A stretch of DNA of 36,181 nucleotides from JAXHMM01 sp964528445 (GTDB lineage Bacteria; Bacteroidota; Rhodothermia; Balneolales; Balneolaceae). The DNA is taken from the NCBI GenBank assembly GCA_964528445.1, contig CAZGSL010000020.1, positions 1 to 36,181 on the forward strand. Direction: 5' to 3'. Of this stretch, positions 15,291 through 23,646 are shown one piece after another. Position numbers and translations under genes: made by a program. Each line of letters opens with the position of its first letter. The first letter of the stretch is position 1. The notes beneath the pieces were generated by a model, which ran no database searches, had not been told where the DNA came from, and saw nothing but the letters and a program-made list of their open reading frames with translations.

Positions 15291-18200
15291 ATGGATCGAT
15301 CAGGCATAAACGGCAAATTCACCTACGTATGGGCCCTGCTGGCGGCCGTGTTTATCCTGTTGGGTCTGTGGTACATGACAGGCGGCGGGAAAAGCGGCAC
15401 GGCCGGGCCGGATAACGAGCCCGCGCTCTCGGAGACGGCTCTGCGGGATACGACGGGAGAGGAGAAAGACGCCTTCCGGCGCCCGCGCTCCGACTACTTT
15501 TTTCGGCTTCTTCGCGATCCCGCCACCAACGCCATTCCCGACGATATCCGATCTCGTGAGCTGCAGTATGCGCGCGATATCCCCTCCATACAACAGCTGC
15601 GCAGAGGCGAGGCGCCGGCCGTTCACGACTGGACGTCGGCGGGGCCGGCGGACGTGGGGGGACGCACCCGCGCGCTGGGCATCGACCGGCGCAACAAGAA
15701 CGTGCTGATCGCGGGCGGTGTTTCGGGGGGCGTCTGGAAATCCACCGACGGGGGCACGAGCTGGGACCTAAAAACTCCCCAGGCCGAAAATTTCAGCGTC
15801 ACCGACCTGGTCCAGCATCCGAACCGGCCCGACACCTGGTACTACGTCTCCGGCGAGATCTCAGGCAACTCGGCCAGTGCGGTGGGTGCCTTCTACTACG
15901 GAAACGGAATTTTCCGGTCGACCGACAACGGGGAGAACTGGAACCGCATCACACCCGGCAGCGACGATCCCACGGTACTCGACACCCCCTTCGACATCAT
16001 GTCCCGGGTGGTCATCAGCCCGGCCACCGGCAGCGTGTTCATCTGCAGTAACGGATACGGGGTATATAAATCGACCGACGGGGAGCATTTCGGGGACAGC
16101 GCGGTGCTCGGCGACCCGGTCAGCCAGCGACACTGCGACATCACCGTCACCCCCGAGGGGACCCTCTACGCCGCCCTCTCCAGCGAAAAGGTGGTTCCCC
16201 AGGCCAACGAACCCTCCCGGAGCGGTGTGTTTATGTCCACGGACGACGGGGAGAGCTGGACCGACATCACGCCCGTCACCTACCCCGACCAGCACGGACG
16301 CAGCGTCCTCGCCTACGCCCCCTCCGATCCGGAGATCGTCTACGTACTCACCGAAAGGCTCGAATCGGAGCTTCACCAGGGGGTAAGCTTTCACAAGATC
16401 GACCTGGGAAGCAACGAAACGGAAGACCGTTCAGAGCACCTCCCCGATTTCCGGTCGGGCGGGGAGGGATCCGGCTACATGGATCTCCAGGGAGGATACA
16501 ATATGGTGGTGGCGGTCAAGCCCGACGATCCCGACTACGTGCTGGTGGGCGCCACCAACCTCTTCCGCTCCACCGACGGTTTTGCCTCCACGCCCGACTC
16601 CGGTTACGATCCGAACAACGGGCAGATCGTGGACCGGTACTGGATCGGGGGATACGACCAGGACAACAGCTTTAGCCTCTACCCGGAACAGCACCCGGAC
16701 CAGCACATCGCGGTCTTCGACCCCACAGATCCCGACCGGCTCTGGATGGGGCACGACGGGGGACTCTCCGTGACCGGCAACCTCACCGCCTCCGAAGTGT
16801 CATGGACCGCGCGAAACAGCGGCTATGTCACCTCCCAGTTCTACACCTCGGCTATCGCCCCCCTGGAGGATGACGGCCGGCTGATGGGGGGTACACAGGA
16901 CAACGGGACGCCATTTTTCCGGCATCCGGGGGGGCTGTCCGGTATGGGGTCCACCGACATCTCCCTGGGGGACGGCGGCTACGCCTTCTTCACCCCCGAT
17001 TTCCTCTACGTCTCCCGCCAGCGGGGCAGCGTGGTGAAATACCGTACCGGGGCAGGCGGAAATCCCGCACGCTTCGACTGCGTCCACCCGTCGGGCGTCA
17101 ACCGTGAGAACCTGATTTTCATTCATCCCTACACGGTGGATCCCAACGACCAGACGGTGATGTACTATCCGGACGAAAACCGTCTCTTGCGAAATACGAT
17201 GGTGGATCAAATCGACAACAATCATCCGACATGCCCCGGCGCCTCACTCGGCTGGGAGACCCTCCACAACGCCTTCGTCCCGGCGGAATACACCATCAGC
17301 GCCCTTGAGGCAAGCCGGTTCCCCGGCAACATCCTCTTCTACGCCGCCTCGCCCGATTCCAGCGGACAAAAGCCGCTGATCCGGCGCCTCGACAGCGCCA
17401 AGTCGTCCGACAAAGAGCCGGCCGACATCTCCATACCGGACGCGCCCGAGGGAGCCTGGGTTAAAGACATCGCCCTCAACCCGGTTAACGCCTCGCCCGA
17501 CAGCATTGAGGGCATCGTGGTCATGTCCAACTACAACATTACCGGCGTCTTTCACACGCGCGACAGCGGGGAGAGCTGGGAGGCGATCGAGGGCAACCTG
17601 ACGGGCGATTCCGGCAGCCCCGGCCCCTCCATACGCTCCGCCGCCATCGTGCCTTCTACGGAGGGTACCGTCTACCTGCTCGCCACCAGCACCGGGCTCT
17701 ACCGGACCGAATCGCTGGAGGGCGGGGAGACGATCTGGGGACAGGAGGCGGGCGGTCAGATCGGCCTGGCGGTGACCGACCACCTTGAGACAAGGGTGGC
17801 GGACGGCACCGTGGCCGCGGGCACCCACGGCCGGGGTATGTATTTAGGGAGCTTCGCGGGCAGCACGGGCGCGCCCTCCATCGCGGCGCAGCCTGCGGAA
17901 GCCCGGGCGGGCGAGGAGATCACCGTTACCTCCGAAAACTTTGCGTTCGGTACGGCGGCGAACGGCCTCCGGATCTTCTTCAACGGGGAACCCGGTCGCA
18001 TCCTCAGCGCCTCACCCTCGGAGCTCCGCGTGGAGGTCCCCCGCGGGGCGATCTCCCCGCAGGAGGAGACGGGACGCGCCACCCTCCGGGTCACGTCCGA
18101 CCACCAGACGCTGCTCACCGGTTTCCGGCTGCTTCCGCCCGACGAAAACGTGCTTAGCCAGAATTATCCCAATCCCTTCCGGGGCACCACCGCCATACCG

Positions 18201-18425
18201 CTGGACCTCCGGCAGGAGAGCAGGGTTACCCTCGTGATCTACGACATCCTGGGTCGGGAGGTCTACCGCCCCCACCACAATACCCTGTTTACGGCGGGAT
18301 CCTACAGCATCCCGGTGGACTTCTCCGACAAGGCCAGCGGGGTATACATCTACCGGGTGATCGCCGAACCGTCGACAGGCGGAAACCGGTTTGTCCAGTC
18401 GGAGAAAATGACCCTGATCAACTGA
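15291..18425 (+). CDS. secreted beta-propeller protein with IPT/TIG and T9SS sorting domains
   Basis: A 1044-aa surface or secreted protein. An N-terminal hydrophobic segment (about 11-30) serves as signal or anchor. A sortilin/VPS10-like beta-propeller (about 105-850) follows, with Asp-box motifs S-T-D-x-G-x-x-W near residues 150, 208, 315 and 757. An IPT/TIG immunoglobulin-like domain covers about 860-935. The end (from about 951) is a type A sorting domain with SQNYPNPF, a DILGREV turn and a KASGVYIYRV strand, the signal for export by the type IX system. Propellers of this kind occur in carbohydrate-active, peptidase-associated and adhesive proteins; no hydrolase triad is recognised, so the ligand is unknown. 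Its stop overlaps the UbiA gene end by 8 bp. Confidence 0.9.
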   Translation: MDRSGINGKFTYVWALLAAVFILLGLWYMTGGGKSGTAGPDNEPALSETALRDTTGEEKDAFRRPRSDYFFRLLRDPATNAIPDDIRSRELQYARDIPSIQQLRRGEAPAVHDWTSAGPADVGGRTRALGIDRRNKNVLIAGGVSGGVWKSTDGGTSWDLKTPQAENFSVTDLVQHPNRPDTWYYVSGEISGNSASAVGAFYYGNGIFRSTDNGENWNRITPGSDDPTVLDTPFDIMSRVVISPATGSVFICSNGYGVYKSTDGEHFGDSAVLGDPVSQRHCDITVTPEGTLYAALSSEKVVPQANEPSRSGVFMSTDDGESWTDITPVTYPDQHGRSVLAYAPSDPEIVYVLTERLESELHQGVSFHKIDLGSNETEDRSEHLPDFRSGGEGSGYMDLQGGYNMVVAVKPDDPDYVLVGATNLFRSTDGFASTPDSGYDPNNGQIVDRYWIGGYDQDNSFSLYPEQHPDQHIAVFDPTDPDRLWMGHDGGLSVTGNLTASEVSWTARNSGYVTSQFYTSAIAPLEDDGRLMGGTQDNGTPFFRHPGGLSGMGSTDISLGDGGYAFFTPDFLYVSRQRGSVVKYRTGAGGNPARFDCVHPSGVNRENLIFIHPYTVDPNDQTVMYYPDENRLLRNTMVDQIDNNHPTCPGASLGWETLHNAFVPAEYTISALEASRFPGNILFYAASPDSSGQKPLIRRLDSAKSSDKEPADISIPDAPEGAWVKDIALNPVNASPDSIEGIVVMSNYNITGVFHTRDSGESWEAIEGNLTGDSGSPGPSIRSAAIVPSTEGTVYLLATSTGLYRTESLEGGETIWGQEAGGQIGLAVTDHLETRVADGTVAAGTHGRGMYLGSFAGSTGAPSIAAQPAEARAGEEITVTSENFAFGTAANGLRIFFNGEPGRILSASPSELRVEVPRGAISPQEETGRATLRVTSDHQTLLTGFRLLPPDENVLSQNYPNPFRGTTAIPLDLRQESRVTLVIYDILGREVYRPHHNTLFTAGSYSIPVDFSDKASGVYIYRVIAEPSTGGNRFVQSEKMTLIN

Positions 18426-19317
18426 ACGGGCCGTGTTTGAACAGCAGGGCCGCCGCGAGGAGACAGACGAACAGCAGGGAGGTACCGTATTTGATGTTCA
18501 TCACGGTGCGGTATCCCTCCCGCCCGAAGATAACGGGCTTTACCGCCGCACGGATGGCGGCTGCGCCCGCCACTCCCCCCAACAGGAAGATCCAGGCCGC
18601 TTCGGGGTGCAGAAGCAGGAGCGCCCCGAATACCAGGCCGATCCCCGACAGAAACGCCCCCAGGAAAAAGCGCCGTACGCCGGACGGGCCGTAGGTCATC
18701 GCGAAGGTGCGGTCGCCCCTCCGCCGGTCCTCCTCGAGCTGGTAGGCCTGGGAAAGCGGGTAGAGACTGAGCACCACCAGGGCGGTACCCAGGGCCGCCG
18801 GTCCCGCCACCCGCCAGTCGGTGACGTAGGGGGAGGCGGCGAAATAACCCATCAGCATCGAGCCCGCCCCGGTCGCGAGCCCGATGGCCACCAGGCTCTT
18901 GTGGGGAGAGGCCTTCCATCGGGCATGGGGGGTGGAATAGAGCCAGAACAGCAGCAAGCTGCCGCCGTATGCAAGGGCAAAGGGAATGCCGGCGCTCCAC
19001 GCCAGGATCCAGCCGGCGAACTGCAGGGCCAGGGAAGCCGGCAGCATCCAGCGCCGCATGGGAGGCGGCCGGCGCAGTCCCCCGACCGGACCCTCGTCGC
19101 GGTCCCAGTAGGAGTTGTAGGCGGTGGCCCCGCCGAAAAGCAGCAGGTGAACGTTCCCGTACTGCAGCAGGTAGGTCTCCCACTGCATCGCGTCCGCCAG
19201 CACGCCGCCCAGCAGGTATCCGCCGGAGAGAATGCCTACCTGGTAGTGCCATCGCAGGTGCACCAAGAAGTGCCAAAGCTGCCGCAAAGGCGTGATATGT
19301 CCGTTGGACACAGGCAT
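18418..19317 (-). CDS. UbiA family prenyltransferase
   Basis: A 299-aa integral membrane protein with about eight or nine hydrophobic segments. The two Asp-rich motifs of the UbiA superfamily can be placed: NSYWDRDEG (about 68-76; canonical NDxxDxxxD, here with Ser replacing the first Asp and Glu in the second cluster) and EEDRRRGDRTFAMTYG (second DxxGDxxT-type motif). These bind the prenyl diphosphate through magnesium. The family makes ubiquinone, menaquinone, heme O and chlorophyll-type prenylations; the sequence does not identify which acceptor is used, and no quinone or heme genes are adjacent. It converges on the T9SS protein gene with an 8-bp overlap and diverges from the gene at 19410. 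Confidence 0.85.
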   Translation of the reverse strand: MPVSNGHITPLRQLWHFLVHLRWHYQVGILSGGYLLGGVLADAMQWETYLLQYGNVHLLLFGGATAYNSYWDRDEGPVGGLRRPPPMRRWMLPASLALQFAGWILAWSAGIPFALAYGGSLLLFWLYSTPHARWKASPHKSLVAIGLATGAGSMLMGYFAASPYVTDWRVAGPAALGTALVVLSLYPLSQAYQLEEDRRRGDRTFAMTYGPSGVRRFFLGAFLSGIGLVFGALLLLHPEAAWIFLLGGVAGAAAIRAAVKPVIFGREGYRTVMNIKYGTSLLFVCLLAAALLFKHGPFS

Positions 19318-19394
19318 CTAGAGACAGCATAGCGATTAAATCCCTCCCATTCCAGAAGAGCGGCTGCCCGCCTGATTCCATCCCCGCGAAACGC

Positions 19395-19400
19395 TATATT
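19395..19400 (+). promoter_or_regulatory. promoter-like box very close to a start codon
   Basis: TATATT followed by GTG ends only 9 nt before the ATG at 19410. If it is the -7/-10 element, transcription starts at or next to the ATG, giving a leaderless mRNA. Confidence 0.3.
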
Positions 19401-19409
19401 GTGCTCTTC

Positions 19410-20324
19410 ATGAAATTCCGCCCCGACATCGCCATACCGGCCCGCAAAATTCTCTCCCGCGAAGCGTGGCGCGAGCGACAGCGGCATCACCGCCGGCGTA
19501 TCTCCGGTCTGATCGACGATTATCTGGAGAGGAGACAGCGTCAGGAGAAAGATCCGGTCATGGATTTTCTCTTCGACTATTACGCGTTTGCCCCCTCCCA
19601 CCTGAAGCGGTGGACCCCGGGATTCGGGGTGGGCCTCGAGGGCGTGCGCGACCGTTCTGAACTGGAACTCCGGGAACTTGCGGTGGGGGAACCGGTCTCC
19701 TTCCTGGATCCGGACCGCTTTCCGCAGAACCGAATATCCTCCCTGGAATGGATCCTGGGAATGCTCCGGGCCAGCACGGAGCGGTCTCCCTCCTTCGGCT
19801 GCTTCGGCATGCATGAGTGGGCCATGGTCTACCGCGCCGGTGAGGTTCGCCATCCCGGTATCCCCATGCGGATGGAGCCGGACGAGCTGGCCGAATTCGT
19901 GGAATCGCGTCCCCTGGCCTGCACCCACTTCGACGCGTTCCGGTTTTTTACCGACGAGGCGAAACCCCGAAACCGTCACCGGCTGAGCCGCGAGACGTTC
20001 GCCGATCACGAGCAGCCGGGATGCCTTCATACCAACATGGATCTCTACAAATGGTCCTTCAAGTTTCACCCCTGGATTTCGGGTGAGTCTCTCCGGGAGA
20101 GTTTCGAACTGGCCATGGAGGCCCGGATCGTCGACATGAAGGCGAGCCCCTACGACCTTCGGGAGTGGGAGCTGGAACCGATCCGGATTGAAACTCCCGG
20201 GGGGCGGCGGACCTACGTGGAGAAACAGCGCGAAATATATGAGAAAAGTCTGCCGGTCCGCCGCGCCCTGATCCGCGAGTACGAGCGCCTCTCCGCTCTC
20301 GCGAAGGGGGTGCCGGCCGCCTGA
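19410..20324 (+). CDS. uncharacterised conserved protein (often labelled 3-methyladenine DNA glycosylase)
   Basis: A 304-aa soluble protein of a family found mainly in Actinobacteria, where it carries the database name 3-methyladenine DNA glycosylase without any glycosylase motif I can see. Recognisable family blocks: PVMDFLFDYYAFAPSHLKRWTPG (two adjoining pieces, about 50-72), CFGMHEWAMVYRAGEVRH, the CTHFDAFRFFTDEAKPRNRH segment, EQPGCLHTNMDLYKWSFK, and a C-terminal DMKASPYDL with IETPGGRRTYVEKQ. The many conserved His, Asp and Cys residues look enzymatic, but no reaction is known to me. A GTG three codons upstream (19401) is also in frame; the ATG is preferred. A mostly actinobacterial family in this setting could mean transfer, but base composition does not stand out. 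Confidence 0.75.
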   Translation: MKFRPDIAIPARKILSREAWRERQRHHRRRISGLIDDYLERRQRQEKDPVMDFLFDYYAFAPSHLKRWTPGFGVGLEGVRDRSELELRELAVGEPVSFLDPDRFPQNRISSLEWILGMLRASTERSPSFGCFGMHEWAMVYRAGEVRHPGIPMRMEPDELAEFVESRPLACTHFDAFRFFTDEAKPRNRHRLSRETFADHEQPGCLHTNMDLYKWSFKFHPWISGESLRESFELAMEARIVDMKASPYDLREWELEPIRIETPGGRRTYVEKQREIYEKSLPVRRALIREYERLSALAKGVPAA

Positions 20325-20345
20325 CAGATCCCGCCCGGGGCCTCT

Positions 20346-21539
20346 TCAGGCGGGCAGAGAGATTCTGCCCAGGTTCACGCGGCGTCCCCCGCCTCCCCGC
20401 GGACGGATCAGGAACCCATCTCCCGCCAGCAGTTCGTTGGCCAGTACCGCCATGCAGGCCGCCTCCTTGGCGTCCGGCTCCAGCCCCAGCTCATCCAGCG
20501 TCCGGATGCGTCCGGCGTCAAGCAGGTGCTCCAGCGCTCCCATCATCTCCGGGTTATGTATGCCTCCCCCGCTGGCGTAGATCACCGGGAGCTCCTCCCC
20601 CGGGAGCTCCCGCACGGCCTCCGCGATCGTTTCCGCGGTGAACCAGGTGAGCGTAGCCACCGCGTCTTCCGCCGGCCCGTCGAACTCCGCCTCCCGCATT
20701 CGCTCCTCCGCCCACTGCAGGTTGAACCGCTCCGGCCCGGTGGTCCGCGGAGGCGGAAGCCGGAACCACTCGTCCGACGTGAGCCGCTCCAGCAGGCGGG
20801 CGTCCACCTTTCCCTGCGAGGCGGTCTCCCCGCCGCGGTCGTACGGCCGACCGAAATGGCGCTCCATATACCGGTTAACCAGGGTGTTGCCGGGTCCGGT
20901 ATCGGTACTGTATCCGCGCTCCCCGGTGTCGCGGGAGGGAAGCCAGGTGAAGTTGGCGATCCCCCCGATGTTAAGCAGCAGCCGGTCTTCCGCCTCGTCC
21001 CGAAACAGCAGGCGGTCGACCAGCGCGGCCAGCGGAGCCCCCTCGCCGCCCGCGGCGGTGTGTTTCTGGCGGAAATCGCTGACCGTCACGATGCCGCTCT
21101 TCCGCGCCAGGTGGTCGGCGTCTCCTATCTGCAGGGTGGCGTTGGGACGGGACTTCCTCCCGTGGTGGGTGGCCGGGGCGTGATAGGCGGTCTGCCCGTG
21201 GCTGCCAACCGCGTCGACCTCCTCCGGGCGGATCCCCCACTCCTGCAGCGCCTCCAGAAGCAGCCCCCCGTGGTACCCCCCCAGCCAGGTATGGGTCACG
21301 CAGAGCTCCCGCAGGGAGACCTCCTCCCGGGAGACCACACGCCCGAGCTCCTCCGCCACCTCGGGGGGATACTCCACGGTCCGGAACCGCTCCAGTTCCA
21401 GCCGGGTCTCCTGCCCGGCCCCCTCCAGCCGGCAGAGGGCGATATCCAGCCCGTCAAGCGAAGTCCCCGACATCAGTCCGGCGATACGTCTGACCGGCTT
21501 GCCGGAAATGCGGCTGAGCAGGGAGAGCGACTTGTTCAT
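20346..21539 (-). CDS. anmK: anhydro-N-acetylmuramic acid kinase
   Basis: Cytoplasmic recycling enzyme that opens and phosphorylates 1,6-anhydro-MurNAc from peptidoglycan turnover to MurNAc-6-phosphate. The 397-aa protein shows the family blocks: RRIAGLMSGTSLDGLD with the phosphate-binding loop, AVGSHGQTAYHAP, NIGGIANFTWLPS, and STDTGPGNTLVN; the end carries YASGGGIHNPEM. Length is normal. The frame is open 43 codons further upstream into the divergent gene; the ATG at 21539 lies downstream of a good promoter and matches the family start. MurQ and permease genes that complete the pathway are not in the window. Confidence 0.94.
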   Translation of the reverse strand: MNKSLSLLSRISGKPVRRIAGLMSGTSLDGLDIALCRLEGAGQETRLELERFRTVEYPPEVAEELGRVVSREEVSLRELCVTHTWLGGYHGGLLLEALQEWGIRPEEVDAVGSHGQTAYHAPATHHGRKSRPNATLQIGDADHLARKSGIVTVSDFRQKHTAAGGEGAPLAALVDRLLFRDEAEDRLLLNIGGIANFTWLPSRDTGERGYSTDTGPGNTLVNRYMERHFGRPYDRGGETASQGKVDARLLERLTSDEWFRLPPPRTTGPERFNLQWAEERMREAEFDGPAEDAVATLTWFTAETIAEAVRELPGEELPVIYASGGGIHNPEMMGALEHLLDAGRIRTLDELGLEPDAKEAACMAVLANELLAGDGFLIRPRGGGGRRVNLGRISLPA

Positions 21540-21574
21540 GCTGTTCCATTCGGATATCTTGCGGTTCAACCGTT

Positions 21575-21603
21575 CAAATCTAAGAGTAACAAAGATGGGG
21601 CAA
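21575..21603 (-). promoter_or_regulatory. Bacteroidota-type promoter of anmK
   Basis: On the minus strand TTG (21601-21603), an 18-nt spacer and TAGATTTG (21575-21582), an exact TAnnTTTG match. It overlaps the start of the divergent gene at 21595, whose own box TATCTTG (21555-21561), with TTG 20 nt before it, lies on the other strand. Confidence 0.6.
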
Positions 21604-21852
21604 TTAAACGAATCGGAACACGACTCCTCCGAGGAGTCCGAGGAGGACCTGGAACTGCTGGTGGACACCCTCCGCCGCTGCTTCGGGGCGGAAAAGGCAC
21701 GTTACCACGTCATGGGAGAAGAGAACGCGCTCTTCGTGGAGATAGATGGACTGGAGACACTCGACGAGGAGATGATCTCCGAGGTGGCCGCCCCCGTGCT
21801 CGAGGAGCTCGACATGGACTTTGACGAGATCAGGCTCCTTCCCCTGGGCTGA
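21595..21852 (+). CDS. small acidic hypothetical protein
   Basis: An 85-aa protein I do not recognise. It starts with a strongly acidic, serine-rich tail (about 5-20) and then a compact alternating part (RYHVMGEENALFVEIDGL, then EEMISEVAAPVLEELDMDFDEIRLLPLG). No signal peptide, membrane helix or cysteine pair is seen. The ordered second half looks like a small alpha/beta domain. It is transcribed away from anmK from a 55-bp shared gap and followed 78 bp later by the threonine synthase fusion. The reading frame is open 32 codons further upstream, but that part overlaps the anmK promoter and start. Coding status rests on start context, codon pattern and position. Confidence 0.65.
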   Translation: MGQLNESEHDSSEESEEDLELLVDTLRRCFGAEKARYHVMGEENALFVEIDGLETLDEEMISEVAAPVLEELDMDFDEIRLLPLG

Positions 21853-21930
21853 GCGCCCCTTCTCCCGCTTGTCCCGGCTGAACGGTATTCCTATTTTACG
21901 GGAAGCATCATAACGTTATGACCCCGATCC

Positions 21931-23646
21931 ATGATGGAGAGCCCCCATACCGGTTACGACCTTCGATGTCTCGCCAACGGACACCTCAACTCCGAGAGCG
22001 AGACCACGACCTATTGCACACAGTGCGAGAGCGTACTCCGGGTACACTACGAGAAAGCGTCCGAACAGATCCAGTATCCCCTGAAAGAGCTCCGGGAGGA
22101 GCCACTCAAGACGCGGCCCTCCGCCCTTACCAGGCTGGACCGGCTCTCCGATCGCTACGGGGCGGACCTCTGGGCCAAGCTGGAGTTCGAGCATCCCACG
22201 GGATGTTTCAAGGACAGGGGCAGCTTCATCGAGGTGCAAAAGGCCCTCGAGCTGGGGGCCGACGCCATCTGCCTCGCCTCCACCGGCAACATGGCCGCCT
22301 CCGTGGCGGCCTACGCCTGCTATTTCAAGCTGCCCTGCTTCGTCTTCGTGCCGGAGAAGACCACCGACGCCAAAATCGCCCAGGCCACCATCTACAACGC
22401 CAACATCATCCGCATCAAGGGTGATTTCAGCACCTGCGAGGCGCTCTGCCGCAAGTTCGCGCGCTCCGGAAACTACTACCTGGCCGGCGACTACGTATTT
22501 CGCGAAGAGGGACAGAAATCTTTCTCCTACGAACTGCTGGAGCAGGGGGGCGGCGACTTCGACTATATTTTCATTCCGGTGGGCTGCGGCACCAATTTCG
22601 GGGCGATCCACAAGGGATTCCGGGAGCTGAAGGCCGCGGGGCGCCTCGAGCACATCCCCCGCCTGGTCGCTATTCAGCCCGAGGAGAGCTCGCCCGTGGT
22701 GGAGGGCATATTCAAGAAGAAAAAGATTGTCAAGAAGCAGGTGAACACCATGGCGCAGTCGGTTGCCGCCTCCGACCCGGTGGATTTTCACAAGGTGCTG
22801 GAGGGCATCGACGACACCGACGGACGGGCCTACACCGTGACGGAAGACGAGATCCTGCAGGCGCTGCAGGAGATGGCGGTGGAGGAGGGCCATTTCACAG
22901 AACCGGCCTGCTCTCTCCCGCTGGCCGCCCTCAAGAACAACCTGAAGACCTTCCGCGGAAGCAAGTGCCTGTTCGTGCTGACCGGGTCGGGGCTGAAGGA
23001 CACCAAGGTGGTCGCCAAGCACTCCCTCTCCTCACCCGTGCTGTCACCCGACCTTGAGAAGGTGGTAAGTTACATCAACTCCGGTTTCATTAAGATGCAG
23101 AAGGAGTCCTGGGGCAAGTCGCGGGAGACGTTCATGGCCAACCTGAAAATGGACGAGGACCACGAGAAGCTCTACGACGAGTTCGTCGCCAACATCAACC
23201 GGAAGGGGAAGACACTCAGCAACAACGAAATCGAGGTCCTGCAGTCGCTCATCTTCAACGAGGACCTGGACCTGGAGTATCCCGCCGAAGTGCTGGACTA
23301 CAAGCTGACCATGCGCAAGCACGGGCTGGTACACGCCGCGGTCAAGCTGCACATGGAGGGAGAAGAGACCGTCACCGAAGCCCGGGGCGTCGGCCCCATA
23401 GACGCCATCCTGTCGGCCATCAAGTCGGAGACCGACAACCTTTTCCCGCTGGAGGTAAAAGACCACGAAGTGGAGATCCTGAGTCCCGACACCGATTCGC
23501 TGGTGGTGGTCACCCTCACCCTGGCGCGGGACGACAGCGAGTGGGTCTCCAAGGGGGCCTCGCCCGATACCCTGGAGGCGGTGGTGCAGGCGTTTGTCAA
23601 GGGTCTCGCGATCGCCACCAAGGGGGTCAGCGGAGAGGAGGTTTAG
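21931..23646 (+). CDS. threonine synthase fused to a LeuA-type regulatory domain
   Basis: A 571-aa fusion. Residues 1-365 are a short-type threonine synthase: an N-terminal zinc-ribbon-like part with C13, C29 and C32, the PLP lysine K94 in PTGCFKDRG, the phosphate-binding loops ASTGNMAASVAAYA and VGCGTNFGAIHKG, and LTGSGLKD near 350-357. Threonine synthase converts O-phosphohomoserine to threonine. Residues about 380-571 match the C-terminal part of 2-isopropylmalate synthase: a helical linker (YDEFVANINRKGKTLSNNEI, about 416-435), then the allosteric domain (PF08502 type) with R-G-V-G-P-I-D-A at 485-492 and GASPDTLEAVVQAFVKGL at 542-559. In LeuA this domain binds leucine (or isoleucine in citramalate synthase). 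It converges with dapD by 4 bp. A second ATG at 21934 is possible. The domain fusion is seen; allosteric control is inferred. Confidence 0.85.
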   Translation: MMESPHTGYDLRCLANGHLNSESETTTYCTQCESVLRVHYEKASEQIQYPLKELREEPLKTRPSALTRLDRLSDRYGADLWAKLEFEHPTGCFKDRGSFIEVQKALELGADAICLASTGNMAASVAAYACYFKLPCFVFVPEKTTDAKIAQATIYNANIIRIKGDFSTCEALCRKFARSGNYYLAGDYVFREEGQKSFSYELLEQGGGDFDYIFIPVGCGTNFGAIHKGFRELKAAGRLEHIPRLVAIQPEESSPVVEGIFKKKKIVKKQVNTMAQSVAASDPVDFHKVLEGIDDTDGRAYTVTEDEILQALQEMAVEEGHFTEPACSLPLAALKNNLKTFRGSKCLFVLTGSGLKDTKVVAKHSLSSPVLSPDLEKVVSYINSGFIKMQKESWGKSRETFMANLKMDEDHEKLYDEFVANINRKGKTLSNNEIEVLQSLIFNEDLDLEYPAEVLDYKLTMRKHGLVHAAVKLHMEGEETVTEARGVGPIDAILSAIKSETDNLFPLEVKDHEVEILSPDTDSLVVVTLTLARDDSEWVSKGASPDTLEAVVQAFVKGLAIATKGVSGEEV

